Source: JAUIJL01 sp965366625
GTDB taxonomy: Bacteria; Acidobacteriota; Thermoanaerobaculia; Multivoradales; J023
Direction: 5' to 3'
Assembly (NCBI GenBank): GCA_965366625.1
Contig: CBDUGP010000022.1
Span: 1-64,000 of the forward strand
Length of the DNA: 64,000 nt
In this document: piece by piece, positions 35,476-44,401 of the stretch
Layout of the letters: each line of letters starts with the position of its first letter
How positions within the stretch are numbered: the first letter of the stretch is position 1
Notes under the pieces: generated by a model
The model's database searches: none
What the model was told of the DNA's origin: nothing
Seen by the model: only the letters and a program-made list of their open reading frames with translations
Translations under genes and position numbers: made by a program

Positions 35476-35751
35476 TCCCGATCGCAGCTCTTCGCGCCCC
35501 TCAGATCACTACCTCGGCCTACCGCGGCCTGCCTCTTTCCGGGTTCAATTCATTCCTCCCCGGGTTGATCTTCGTTTCGACAAATATTTTAACTTTTTAA
35601 CTGACCCTGGGATCTTACCCACCTCACCTGCGCCCTGTCTCACAGCAGTTCTTCGCTCTCGATTCGAGATTTCGAAGGCCCGCGAGCCTCAGTTCTCGGC
35701 CTGGCCTTCGAGCTTGACCTAGAAGCTTGACCTTAGAAGAAAGTGAGACCC

Positions 35752-38700
35752 ATGAAACCGCATGAAACCGCGACCCAACCCATTGCTCCAAAAGCTCAGC
35801 ATCAAAGACGTCTACTGCCATGGCTGCAAGGCCTAGTCTTCGGCTCGTTATCGTGCCTCATAGCCCTGTCGAGCCTGGCAGGTGAGACGTCCGTGGTCGA
35901 CACTTTGCCCCCGGAGCCTGTTTTGCTGCCGAAGATTCATGGCATGGAGCTGGAAAACGGAGCTTACGAATACACCGACCCCTATCTTCCTTTGATGACC
36001 GCCACCCGCGACTATCGGGTCGGGGTTTCACGCAAACTACAAGTCATCAACGGCGTGAGCGAGGTGCGTTTCTTCCTGCTCAAACCCGAAGCCCTCGACG
36101 ACCAAGTCGGCTTGGCCGGCTCTCCACCCGGCGCGGCACATTGGATCGACATCTTCGACATGTACGCCGGCAACCTAGGTGCGAATCCCCAGCTCGTCGC
36201 AGATGCCGACGACTTCCACAGTCATGGGGACGCCGACTTCGGGCCCATGCATTTCTCGATTTGTGATCCCACCCTAGGTCACAGCAACGGCAGGAACCCC
36301 TATTCCTGCGGCCCTAATCTCGATTGTTATGAATTCGATCTTATGCTCGGCCTGTCGATTGGACACACGGCAGCGAATCCCAACCCCAGCGGTGCGGACG
36401 AGGCCCAGCTCTTTTCCACCCGTGTCCTGGTCAAGATCCTGAATCCGAAAACCGCGGCCGCATCCATTCAAAGTGTGGAGATTGTCGACAAAAACGGCAA
36501 CGGTAACCGGTCTGACGAAACCGTTGCCGGACCCCGTTTCGAAGGCACCACCAGCCACGGCATCGGCTCGTTCCACACGCCGATGATCGTCGGCGATCAG
36601 AACGAATTGCTGTTCGTTCGAATCGGCGGCAACTCGGTGCCGCAATATACCGACGAGAACGGCCAACCCAGGACCTCCGGCAAACACGACATGGTCTATT
36701 CGGTGAATACCACCGGCAACCCATGCGACGTCAACGCCTGGACGGAGCTGCGACCCATTTCGTTCGCTCCCATCGACCCGGAAGTGGCAGATTTCGGCTT
36801 TGCCCAGAATCCGTTCAGAACCCCGTCGGGACATGAGATCCAGCCCCACGAACGGATCTACGGTACCTACCTTTGGGTCGACCAGGACGCCGACAACCTA
36901 TTCTTCGGCAGCCTCAAACGCCCGTTGTTGAGCTCCGACATCGATCCGGCGAAACCCCTCTACGACTACACCTGCTGGAACGGCGGCGACGAGTGTCATA
37001 GCGGCGAGCGTAGGAGCAACTTCCACGGTTGGATGATGGCCGGCCTGTGGACCCACGGCAAAATGGTGCTGCTGGATTCCCTCGTCAACAACATGGATTT
37101 CGGAATTTTAGCCGCAGAGAAATACCACACCCGAGTCCAGCTCTTCTCCGACCGCGCGATACGGATCGGCACCGGCGAAGACGCGTCAAAAATCGACGGC
37201 GGATCCGAGCCCGCGGGTTATGCCCGAACCACCGTGCAATTCGGCTCCACCGAGCACTTCCTCAACATGGTCGACGCCATGAAACCTCGCACCCCCCGCG
37301 ACGTGGTGTGGCACGTGACCGCCGGCGCGGTTTCCGACGAGATCGCCTTCGACGATTTAATCAGTCATCGCACGCTGATCTTTTCCCCCATGAATGCCTT
37401 GAAGGAAATGGATCCCGGTGCGGATCTCACCTACTACGACGGCAATCAATCGGCGGATCCGGGCCAATCACGAACCCTGCGATTACAAAACTCGGCGACC
37501 AGCAAGCGCTTCTTGACCCCACCCTTCGGCGAGGTGGTAGCGTCGTCGGATCAAGGGAGAATCGAAAACGTGGCGCTCGGCGGTATCAAGGCGCGCGGTT
37601 TTTATCTCTTCTCGCCGTCGAGCATCCGTTATTCAATCCCGTCCCAAGATCTGAGCGGAAGAGACTGGCTGATCAGCCTTTTCCTGGATCGACGAGATTC
37701 GTCGACCGGCCGTTCCCGCCTCTTGACCCTGCCCAGCGGCGCCTCGGTCTCCCTCGATGGGGGCAATGCTGAGCTGCGGCTGTGCGGAAGCTCCGGCTCT
37801 TGCACCCAAATCACCCTGCCGATCGGGATTCCGACCAAAGCCTGGAACCATCTCGCGTTTCTCAGAGTCGGGTCGACGAATAAGGTTCAGCTCTTTCAAA
37901 ACGGATTCCTCTTCGCCGAAATCGATCAGCCAGTCGGTTTCGACATCAGCTCCGGTGATTTGGAGGTGGGCAACACATCTTCGTCCTCGGAAGCGGGATT
38001 CGAAGGCTGGATCGATGAGTTCAAAGTGATCGAAGGCCCATTCAACCTCGAAGAAGTCTGCAATCACGCCCGCGGCACCCTGGTGTCCATGCCCAGCTCA
38101 TACCAAGGCGACCCCACCAACCCCTTCGCCCAGCTAGAGCTGCCCTTCCATGCCCGGGACCCCAAACCCGCCCATTGGGTCTCCGGCCGCGAAGCGGTCC
38201 AAGACGCCCTGCACAATGCCACGGCCATCGCCCAATCGCTGTCCGATTACTTCGCCTGCCACGTCGACTACACCAGCCACCTCGGGGTGTCGGTGCACCA
38301 TCCAGGCGACCTTCAAATCCGGTCCTTGAGGCGGCGAATTCTCTTCCCTGAGGGCCCTGTGGTTTTTAATCACCCGCGGCCGACATCGATCCAAAACAAC
38401 TTCTGCCTTTCGTGCCATGAGCCCGGCCGGACGGCGGGCCTACATACCGATGCCTTGATCGCAGACCTCGCCCAGGCGCAGAACGATGCCAGACGAATGC
38501 CCATGCAAGCCCCCCGGGATCTAACCGGCTGGGTGCCGTCCGGATATTTCGGCCCGGATCGCCCGGCCACCGACACGTCCTATTCGGATCTCAACCCTTT
38601 GGTCAGCGATCGCTGGACCCACAACGGCCCGATCTTCCGGTGGAAATTCGATTCCGGCGCCGGGGCCCTGCAGCACAATTGGGTCGGCGGCAACCTCGAG

Positions 38701-39381
38701 TCCGGACACGACGGCGATGCAACGTCGACCCTCGGTCTAGCGCGCAAACCCGGAGTCGGCAGGGCACACAGCCTAGAATTCGACGGCAGCGGCGGATATT
38801 TGAGGGTCGACAGTTTGTTCGGTGACGAGCCCGACATTGTTGGAAATCAGCTGACTTTGGCGACCTGGATGCGACTCGACTACCCGGGCCAAAGCGTCAC
38901 GGCCCAGGACCAATGCCTGCCTTTTTCCTCGAGTGTGCCATGCACCGTCATCGCCAAGTCCGGCTCCGGGAACCACGACATCACCTGGGGGCTGCGGGTG
39001 CTCTACAAAGACTCCAGCTGGTGGGCTCAAATGCACGTCACCAATTCCAACGGTGACATCGCCAATCGATCCCAAGCCCTGGGATCGGCTCTTGACCCAA
39101 GTGCCTTTGACCCAGGTGCCTGGCACCACCTCGCAGCGATCTATGACGACGGTGCCGTGGAATTCTTTCTCGACGGCAGCTCCCTGGGCGCCGGCGTTTC
39201 CATCCACAGCTCGGACACGGATCTCTTGACCGATCCAAGCCACCCTATTTCGATCGGCGCCAAGCTGAAGAGCGGCACCACGGCCCTCTTTCCCTTTCAC
39301 GGCCGTTTGGACGAGCTTCACGTCTACGATCGGGCGTTGGCCGATTGGGAGGTCGCCCTGCTGGTGGTCGAGACACCCTGA
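35752..39381 (+). CDS. Large secreted protein with two LamG/ConA-like domains and a CxxCH motif
   Basis: This 1209-residue protein starts at ATG 35752; a GTG 9 bases earlier is possible and neither has a strong Shine-Dalgarno sequence. Signal core: GLVFGSLSCLIALSSLAG. The N-terminal 550 residues are unassigned. A LamG-type domain at about 620-760 is marked by WNHLAFLRVG and GWIDEFKV. The motif FCLSCHEPGR near residue 885 is a possible heme c site or a metal-binding pair. A second LamG domain at about 1025-1205 has LATWMRLD, GAWHHLAAIYDDG and GRLDELHVYDRAL. Upstream 35476-35751 holds only a short tandem duplication. Surface or extracellular glycan binding is inferred. Confidence 0.8.
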   Translation: MKPHETATQPIAPKAQHQRRLLPWLQGLVFGSLSCLIALSSLAGETSVVDTLPPEPVLLPKIHGMELENGAYEYTDPYLPLMTATRDYRVGVSRKLQVINGVSEVRFFLLKPEALDDQVGLAGSPPGAAHWIDIFDMYAGNLGANPQLVADADDFHSHGDADFGPMHFSICDPTLGHSNGRNPYSCGPNLDCYEFDLMLGLSIGHTAANPNPSGADEAQLFSTRVLVKILNPKTAAASIQSVEIVDKNGNGNRSDETVAGPRFEGTTSHGIGSFHTPMIVGDQNELLFVRIGGNSVPQYTDENGQPRTSGKHDMVYSVNTTGNPCDVNAWTELRPISFAPIDPEVADFGFAQNPFRTPSGHEIQPHERIYGTYLWVDQDADNLFFGSLKRPLLSSDIDPAKPLYDYTCWNGGDECHSGERRSNFHGWMMAGLWTHGKMVLLDSLVNNMDFGILAAEKYHTRVQLFSDRAIRIGTGEDASKIDGGSEPAGYARTTVQFGSTEHFLNMVDAMKPRTPRDVVWHVTAGAVSDEIAFDDLISHRTLIFSPMNALKEMDPGADLTYYDGNQSADPGQSRTLRLQNSATSKRFLTPPFGEVVASSDQGRIENVALGGIKARGFYLFSPSSIRYSIPSQDLSGRDWLISLFLDRRDSSTGRSRLLTLPSGASVSLDGGNAELRLCGSSGSCTQITLPIGIPTKAWNHLAFLRVGSTNKVQLFQNGFLFAEIDQPVGFDISSGDLEVGNTSSSSEAGFEGWIDEFKVIEGPFNLEEVCNHARGTLVSMPSSYQGDPTNPFAQLELPFHARDPKPAHWVSGREAVQDALHNATAIAQSLSDYFACHVDYTSHLGVSVHHPGDLQIRSLRRRILFPEGPVVFNHPRPTSIQNNFCLSCHEPGRTAGLHTDALIADLAQAQNDARRMPMQAPRDLTGWVPSGYFGPDRPATDTSYSDLNPLVSDRWTHNGPIFRWKFDSGAGALQHNWVGGNLESGHDGDATSTLGLARKPGVGRAHSLEFDGSGGYLRVDSLFGDEPDIVGNQLTLATWMRLDYPGQSVTAQDQCLPFSSSVPCTVIAKSGSGNHDITWGLRVLYKDSSWWAQMHVTNSNGDIANRSQALGSALDPSAFDPGAWHHLAAIYDDGAVEFFLDGSSLGAGVSIHSSDTDLLTDPSHPISIGAKLKSGTTALFPFHGRLDELHVYDRALADWEVALLVVETP
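39116..39126. repeat. REP core word inside the LamG protein gene
   Basis: A perfect GTGCCTGGCAC encodes the GAWHH part of the conserved LamG motif. A partial duplicate (CCAAGTGCCTTTGAC, giving PSAFD) lies just upstream. Confidence 0.75.
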
Positions 39382-39506
39382 GGTCTGCTTGGCTCCAGGC
39401 CTTGATTGACAAGCCCCACGGCTTGCTTCAGCATCTGCCGGGAAGACTCCAGCCGGCTCGAAGCCTGCGACCGAACTGCCCGCCGAATTCGAAAGTGAGA
39501 TCCAAC

Positions 39507-39866
39507 ATGTCCTATCTATCGGCAGAACAACTCCGAGATTTTCACCAACGCCTCCTGGACGCCAAAGCGAGCATCCAAGCGTTGTTGTCCCAAACTGCCG
39601 CGGACACCCAACCCGTGGACCTCAACTTGCCCATCGGTCGGCTGACCCGAATCGACGCCATCCAAATGCAGGGCATGGCCCAGATGAACCGGCATCAGCT
39701 CGAAATTCGTCTCCAACAGGTCGAGGCGGCCCTGTTGGCCCACGATCGCGGGGATTACGGAGTCTGTCGATCTTGTAAGGGGCCCATGCGCATCGAACGC
39801 TTGGAGGTGCTCCCTGAATCTCCCTTCTGCGTCGAATGCCAAGAGTCCTTTGAGCAAGCGCCTTAA
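39507..39866 (+). CDS. DksA/TraR-family zinc-finger protein
   Basis: This is a 119-residue protein starting at ATG 39507; the longer frame from 39345 overlaps the previous gene and is rejected. Two N-terminal helices (LRDFHQRLLDAKASIQALL and RHQLEIRLQQVEAALLAHDRG) form the coiled coil. The C-terminus has the four-Cys zinc finger CRSC...CVEC and the DYGVCRSCKGPMRIERLEVLP motif of the DksA/TraR/YbiI group. It may tune RNA polymerase; the acidic tip of true DksA is not clearly conserved, so a general role only is proposed. Confidence 0.85.
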   Translation: MSYLSAEQLRDFHQRLLDAKASIQALLSQTAADTQPVDLNLPIGRLTRIDAIQMQGMAQMNRHQLEIRLQQVEAALLAHDRGDYGVCRSCKGPMRIERLEVLPESPFCVECQESFEQAP

Positions 39867-39923
39867 CCACTTCCGCCGTGTTAATCTACTCTCATCCGTC
39901 CGAATCATTTTAAGGAGATCCGT

Positions 39924-40424
39924 ATGAGTGTTTTCCGCTGTTTCGTGGTCGTGCTCGTCTTACTCGCTTTACCCACCGTCGCCATGGCAGATCACCATGA
40001 GCTTATGCAGGAGGTCAAAACCTTTGGTGAGGCTGTGACCAAAGCCATGCTCGCCGAAGATGTCGACTCCATGCTCAACATGTACACCGACGACGCCATC
40101 TCGCTGCCCAACTTCGGCCCCCGCATGGACGGCAAGGAAGAGATGAAGAAGCACCATGAGCAAATGGCCGCCATGGGCATGAAGATTACTTCCTTTGACA
40201 GCGAGCCCACCGAAGTGTGGCAAGCGGGTGATCAAGTGATCGAGGTCGGCACTTACCACATCACCATGACCATGGGCGATGCACCAGCGCCGATTGAAGA
40301 CAAGGGCAAATACGTGACCGTCTACGTCCGGGACAAGAGCGGCGCTCTAAAGATCAAAGTCGAAACCTGGAATACGGACATGAATCCGATGGCCATGGGC
40401 GACTCGGGACATTCCCACGAATAG
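39924..40424 (+). CDS. Secreted SnoaL/DUF4440-like protein
   Basis: This 166-residue protein has AAGGAG before ATG 39924 and a clear signal peptide (VVVLVLLALPTVAMA). The rest matches the SnoaL-like/DUF4440 fold: KAMLAEDVDSMLNMYTDDAISLPN, DGKEEMKKHHEQ, and a strand-rich C-terminus. The ends are His- and Met-rich (DHHELM, NPMAMGDSGHSHE), which could bind metal. The role is unknown; many relatives are small-molecule binding domains rather than enzymes. Confidence 0.8.
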   Translation: MSVFRCFVVVLVLLALPTVAMADHHELMQEVKTFGEAVTKAMLAEDVDSMLNMYTDDAISLPNFGPRMDGKEEMKKHHEQMAAMGMKITSFDSEPTEVWQAGDQVIEVGTYHITMTMGDAPAPIEDKGKYVTVYVRDKSGALKIKVETWNTDMNPMAMGDSGHSHE

Positions 40425-40521
40425 TGTCCCCCTAGCTCTGTAAGGGCTTCTGTAGCTCTGTTGGTCGAGACGAAAACGGTGATAGGTTCCCTTCGGCATC
40501 TTTTTCAGCTCGAGGGAAACT

Positions 40522-41811
40522 ATGAAGGATTCAACAGAGGTTCTAATCGTCGGCGGCGGACCGGCAGGAAGCACGGCCGCCGCCCTCTTGGCTGCCGCCG
40601 GCCGCTCGGTCACCGTCATTGAAAAAGAACGATTCCCGAGATTCCACATTGGCGAATCGTTGCTCCCATATAGCGCGCCGCTTTTTCGCCGCTTGGGTGT
40701 TTGGGATCGTCTCCAGAACCAAGGATTTCAACGCAAGCTCGGGGCTCAATTCATTTTCGAGCCCGGTCAACGAGCTTCACGCCTCGATTTTCAGAAGAGC
40801 TTGGATCGCGACCTCTCACTCGCATTTCAAGTGCGCCGAGCCGAACTCGACCAATTGCTCTTGGACAATGCCCGAGATCAGGGTGCCGAAGCCCTTGAAG
40901 GTCTCTCCGTGGACCGCGTCCTCTTCGAAGAAAGCAGGGCCGTCGGAGCCGAGGTCCGTGACGCCGAAGGAAACCTCCGGGTTCTGCGGGCTAAAGTGGT
41001 GATCGACGCCACCGGAAGAGACACGCTCCTGGGCCGTCAATTGGGCCTCAAACGCAAAGACGAAGCCCTGCGTCAGGCAGCCCTTTTCGGCCATTTCAAG
41101 GGCGCCGAAATGGGATTGGGGCCGGAAGGCGGCGACATCTTGGTCGTGGGGGGAGAATACGGCTGGTTTTGGCTGATCCCCTTGGACCAGGACACTACCA
41201 GCGTGGGTGTCGTGTTCCCGAGTCGGGTGCTGAGGGCAGCACGCTCCGTCGAGCAAGGCTCGTCCCAGGCAGTTTTCGACCTTTTGGTGGCCCAGTCTCC
41301 CGAAGTCTCGAAACGCCTTCGAAACGCCCGCTGCTCCCGCCCCGTTGAAGCCGCTGCGGACTTTTCCTATCGCTGCAAGCAATTCGTCGGCGACGGCTGG
41401 ATGTTGGTGGGCGACGCCGCCGGCTTCTTGGACCCGGTTTTTTCCTCGGGTGTTTTTCTTGCCATGAGCACTGCCGCACGGGCCGCTGATCTGCTGGTAA
41501 AACGACTGCGCGCGGGGGGGCCCGTTCGTCGCAGAGATCTGATCGGTTACGAGCGCTTCGCTGCACGCGGATTCGATCGATTTCGCCGCTACATCCTCGC
41601 CTACTACGATCCCGCCTGTGTCTCCATGTTCGCCCGAGAGCCTCCCGTGATCATTCGACGGGCCGTCTCATCCGCGTTCGCGGGCAAAGTATTTGCGCGT
41701 GACCCTCGGATATGGCTGATGGAATCCCTCTTCTTCGGAGGCGCCGCACGGCTCCGCCGCCTTGCCGCCCGCAACAAAGTCGAGCTTCCCTTGGCGCCGT
41801 CCTGCGAATAG
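40522..41811 (+). CDS. FAD-dependent oxidoreductase, halogenase/geranylgeranyl-reductase-like
   Basis: This 429-residue flavoprotein has the dinucleotide motif GGGPAGSTAAALLAAAGRSV at the N-terminus, FPRFHIGESLLP (about 38-49) and GDGWMLVGDAAGFLDPVFSSG (about 292-312). It also has the W-x-W-x-IP element (GWFWLIP), typical of flavin-dependent halogenases and their relatives. It belongs to the tryptophan-halogenase-like superfamily but could be a non-halogenating monooxygenase or reductase. The Lys of true halogenases cannot be assigned by eye. ATG 40522 lies after a short AT-rich region and appears to begin a single-gene unit. Confidence 0.75.
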   Translation: MKDSTEVLIVGGGPAGSTAAALLAAAGRSVTVIEKERFPRFHIGESLLPYSAPLFRRLGVWDRLQNQGFQRKLGAQFIFEPGQRASRLDFQKSLDRDLSLAFQVRRAELDQLLLDNARDQGAEALEGLSVDRVLFEESRAVGAEVRDAEGNLRVLRAKVVIDATGRDTLLGRQLGLKRKDEALRQAALFGHFKGAEMGLGPEGGDILVVGGEYGWFWLIPLDQDTTSVGVVFPSRVLRAARSVEQGSSQAVFDLLVAQSPEVSKRLRNARCSRPVEAAADFSYRCKQFVGDGWMLVGDAAGFLDPVFSSGVFLAMSTAARAADLLVKRLRAGGPVRRRDLIGYERFAARGFDRFRRYILAYYDPACVSMFAREPPVIIRRAVSSAFAGKVFARDPRIWLMESLFFGGAARLRRLAARNKVELPLAPSCE

Positions 41812-41825
41812 CCCCACGAGGTTAG

Positions 41826-41891
41826 GGTAGGGTGCCTGGCACCCTACCTAGGGTTCAGTGCCTGGGTAGGGTGCCAGGCACCCTACCCAGG
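41826..41891. repeat. Inverted REP pair next to the RAYT gene
   Basis: The first palindrome (41826-41848) has two perfect 11-base arms around a central T. The second (41861-41891) has two perfect 15-base arms around a central A. Their cores are GTGCCTGGCAC and its complement GTGCCAGGCAC, so they are the same element in opposite orientation. Such inverted pairs are the form REPs take beside their transposase. Confidence 0.95.
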
Positions 41892-42040
41892 ACCCAGGCG
41901 AGTGGTCGGCCCTGCTTAGAAAAGTTTCCAAGAATCCCCGCCAGCTACAGAATTCGCCGCTCCGATTGCGTCTAGGAACTAGTAGTGACCCACCAGTGTG
42001 TCCACTGGTGACTACAAAACCTCGACGAAGGAGCGAAGCC

Positions 42041-42982
42041 ATGGCCAGACATCCCCGCATTCACATCCAATCTCGGCCTTTGATGGAGTTTTCCAATCGA
42101 ATTGCCCAAGGACTTCACCTCCTTCAACCACAGAGCACGCTCAATCAGCTCGTCGTGGGCGCTTTGGCTCGAGCACAAAAACTCTATCCGATGAAAATCC
42201 ATGCGGCCGCATTCTTAGGCAACCACTGGCACATCTTGGCCACTCCCGACTCGGTGGAGCAGCAAGCTCGATTCTTCTGCCACTTCACCCGGGCGATCTC
42301 CATCGAAATTCAGCGTCTCCGGGATTGGGAGGGAACCGTCTTCCCCAAGCGCTATCACGCTGCGGAGATTTCAACAGAACCGGAGATGCAAATGCGCCGC
42401 CTAAAGTACGTCCTGAGCAATTCCGCCAAAGAGGGACTTTGCGCATCTCCCTTGGACTGGCCTGGAGCCCCATTCGCCAAGGCCTTGGTCACCGGCGAGC
42501 CCCTAAGAGGAATATGGATCAATCGCAGCGCACTTTATAAGGCGCGTCAACGGGGCAAAGATGTTTGTGATCTCGACTTCGCGCAAGAAGAGCTACTTTT
42601 CCTCGATCCCTTACCGTGTTTGGAGCATCTAGACCCCAGCTCTCAGCGCTCTTGTATTGCGGACACAATCCGAGAAATCGAGCATGAAACCCAATTGAAA
42701 CACCATGAGCAGGGCACGAATCCGATCGGTTCCAAAAAGCTTTTGGCCATGAATCCACTGCGTCGCCCCAAGTCTTTCGTAGGCTCCCCGCAACCCAGAT
42801 TTCACGCTTGGAATCGGCAGATCAGGCAGGACATGTCAGAGGCGATGCAGTGGATCATTGAGTCCTACCGAAGTGCCGCCTCCGACCTCAAGCTCGGGTT
42901 AAAGCATGCAATATTTCCCGAGAATTGCTTTCCGCCGGGGCTCCCCTTCGTGCCCGCCGGCTCCACTCAGATTCACTCATAG
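42041..42982 (+). CDS. REP-associated tyrosine transposase (RAYT, Y1 HUH family)
   Basis: This 313-residue protein starts at ATG 42041 with AAGGAG 8 bases upstream. It has the HUH-type pair in GNHWHILATP (His62 and His64) and candidate catalytic Tyr in MQMRRLKYVLSNSAKEGL (Tyr123), the order of Y1 transposases. It is longer than typical RAYTs; the second half (about 150-313) is unassigned and ends RFHAWNRQIRQDM onward. It should nick single-stranded REP hairpins. The inverted pair at 41826-41891 lies 150 bases upstream and degenerate copies lie downstream. Its last codons (IHS) run into a degenerate copy of another gene's tail. Confidence 0.85.
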   Translation: MARHPRIHIQSRPLMEFSNRIAQGLHLLQPQSTLNQLVVGALARAQKLYPMKIHAAAFLGNHWHILATPDSVEQQARFFCHFTRAISIEIQRLRDWEGTVFPKRYHAAEISTEPEMQMRRLKYVLSNSAKEGLCASPLDWPGAPFAKALVTGEPLRGIWINRSALYKARQRGKDVCDLDFAQEELLFLDPLPCLEHLDPSSQRSCIADTIREIEHETQLKHHEQGTNPIGSKKLLAMNPLRRPKSFVGSPQPRFHAWNRQIRQDMSEAMQWIIESYRSAASDLKLGLKHAIFPENCFPPGLPFVPAGSTQIHS

Positions 42983-43056
42983 GCAGCTTCGACACTCCAT
43001 CGATACCCAACGCGGAAAGAGAAAAAGACGAGCTCCGTCGCGGTCCCCGGCTCAAG
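42973..43056 (-). pseudogene. Degenerate copy of the tail of the 44402-45460 gene
   Basis: Read on the minus strand, this frame gives LEPGTATELVFFSFRVGYRW, then SVEAAYE and a stop. The gene at 44402-45460 ends with LELGTTTEPVFFYFRVGDRY and, after about 24 more residues, SVEAAYE. So this is a relic of a duplicated 3-prime end, with an internal deletion. It overlaps the last codons of the RAYT gene. Confidence 0.8.
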
Positions 43057-43085
43057 ACATTGCGAACTGAATCAAGACCATCTGA

Positions 43086-43300
43086 GTCAGTGCCTGGCAC
43101 GACCACGTTGGACACCACCCGGTTGCGGGCTGAGTCGGTGCCCAAGCTGAGCCAGTACCTGTCACCACCGGGTTGGAGTACCACCCAGGTGGGATGCCTG
43201 GCACCACTCCTTTGGTGGGCGGGATGCCTGGCACCATCCTTTGGATTGGCACCACTCCTTTGGTGGGCGGGATGCCTGGCACCATCCTTTGGATTTGGCT
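43086..43300. repeat. Degenerate REP cluster downstream of the RAYT gene
   Basis: One perfect GTGCCTGGCAC (43090-43100) is followed by mutated copies (GATGCCTGGCACC, three times) within tandem units of roughly 50 bases carrying CTTTGGTGGGCGG and CATCCTTTGGAT. The decay suggests an old, inactive array. Confidence 0.85.
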
Positions 43301-43303
43301 TGG

Positions 43304-43858
43304 GCAGTTCGACTCGTGGTCGACAAACGAAAATCTCGACGAAGTCGTCGTATTCTCACAGCCGCTTTGCATGGTCTTGGCAAAATACTGTCGGAGTCAT
43401 CGCCCTCAATGATGGCGCAAGAGCGTGCCTACCAGTTCCTAGAGCGTGCGAAGTCTTTGATGGTGCGACAGTCAAAATCCGTCGCCAAGATGCAGATCAA
43501 CTGGCATATGGGCAAGATTGCGTTCAATCTCGGCCTCAACAATCAGGGGGAGCGTTTGATCAGAAAAGCTCGCAAAGGGTTGAGGGAGCTAGGAGAATTC
43601 CAAGAGTTTGCTCTCGCGAGTCTAGATCTGGCAGCGCTATACCTGTTGTTCGGTGACACAACTTCGTTCGAAGCCCTGGTCAGAGATACCAATGAGTATT
43701 TGGTGCAGGCCATTCCGGATTCTGAGATGCTGAGAATTCTGTCCAACTGGCGGAGTCGTCTTCTTCGGTCCCCAGAAGAGTTCACGCAACTCCGACGACA
43801 GGTGGCGTCGCTCGGAAAAGAAGCTGCCGCTTCACCGCATGCTCAAATGTGCGAATAG
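43304..43858 (+). pseudogene. 5-prime truncated TPR/regulator fragment
   Basis: The frame is open across the REP cluster, but recognisable protein begins about 43304 (RLVVDKRK, then RRILTAALHGLG). MQINWHMGKIAFNLGL, then RLIRKARKGLRELGEFQEFA and ALASLDLAALYLLFGD follow. This is the C-terminal TPR-like part of large regulators I associate with Acidobacteriota. No promoter, Shine-Dalgarno sequence or N-terminal domain is present, and the REP cluster occupies the 5-prime side. It could be expressed from the two adjacent ATGs near 43409, but a remnant is more likely. Confidence 0.6.
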
Positions 43859-44401
43859 AAGTCGGTACAGGAGAGGTCTTCTGGATGCGGCGACAGGCTC
43901 AAGCCCTGTCGCCTGAATCGGTTAACCGGTCGGCACAATAAAGCCTTGGGCTCCAGCCCTGACAGTGGTCTGAAGATGCATCTCTGATCTCCTGTAGCGA
44001 TGAGGTGGAATTACCTCGTCACTCAGGCTATCAAGAAGAGTGCACCGACCCCTGATTTCGCAATCCGATGGGTTTGTAGCTTTCCTGTTCTTCCTTTCTC
44101 ATCAAGAGAAGCCTATTTTCGGCAGCCGCGCTACCTGGAGGGAATATTTTGGACAGCACGGAACGCCCTTCGTTCTTGAAGGCATATCCCTCCGTCTGAA
44201 GGGGAGGCGAAACTGACCGACCACTGCTCAGGTGACCCAAACTGATTGCTATCTGATTGCCGGCACTTGGAGAGGAAGAGGAGCGATTTGTTGTAAGTGC
44301 TTGAAAAGACTGGAGCCGACAGGCGGGTTTGAACCGCCGACCTACTGATTACGAGGTCGGCGTTAACGTTACAGATCGACGCGTGGTTGCATCGATGGAA
44401 A
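43859..44401. other. Gene-poor rearranged interval
   Basis: No convincing gene is seen. There is a 9-bp stem with a 7-base loop at 43889-43913 without a following T-run, then scattered low-quality sequence, then a tRNA fragment at 44311-44361. Open frames here (for example 44131-44481 minus) have no family features. Confidence 0.6.
44311..44361 (-). pseudogene. tRNA-Thr(CGT) 3-prime fragment with CCA, possible att remnant
   Basis: On the minus strand an anticodon loop CTCGTAA (anticodon CGT), TCAGT, variable region AGGTC and a perfect T-arm (GGCGG, TTCAAAC, CCGCC) appear. The acceptor strand TGTCGGC and TCCA follow. The D-arm and the matching 5-prime anticodon strand are missing; the bases before the loop do not pair with TCAGT. 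It is not a functional tRNA. The 3-prime half of a tRNA gene ending at or near the anticodon loop is a common integration site remnant. Confidence 0.75.

Noticed and set aside
42888..43184. A 98-codon minus-strand frame
   Set aside because: It is in a different frame from the recognisable degenerate gene tail and has no family features.
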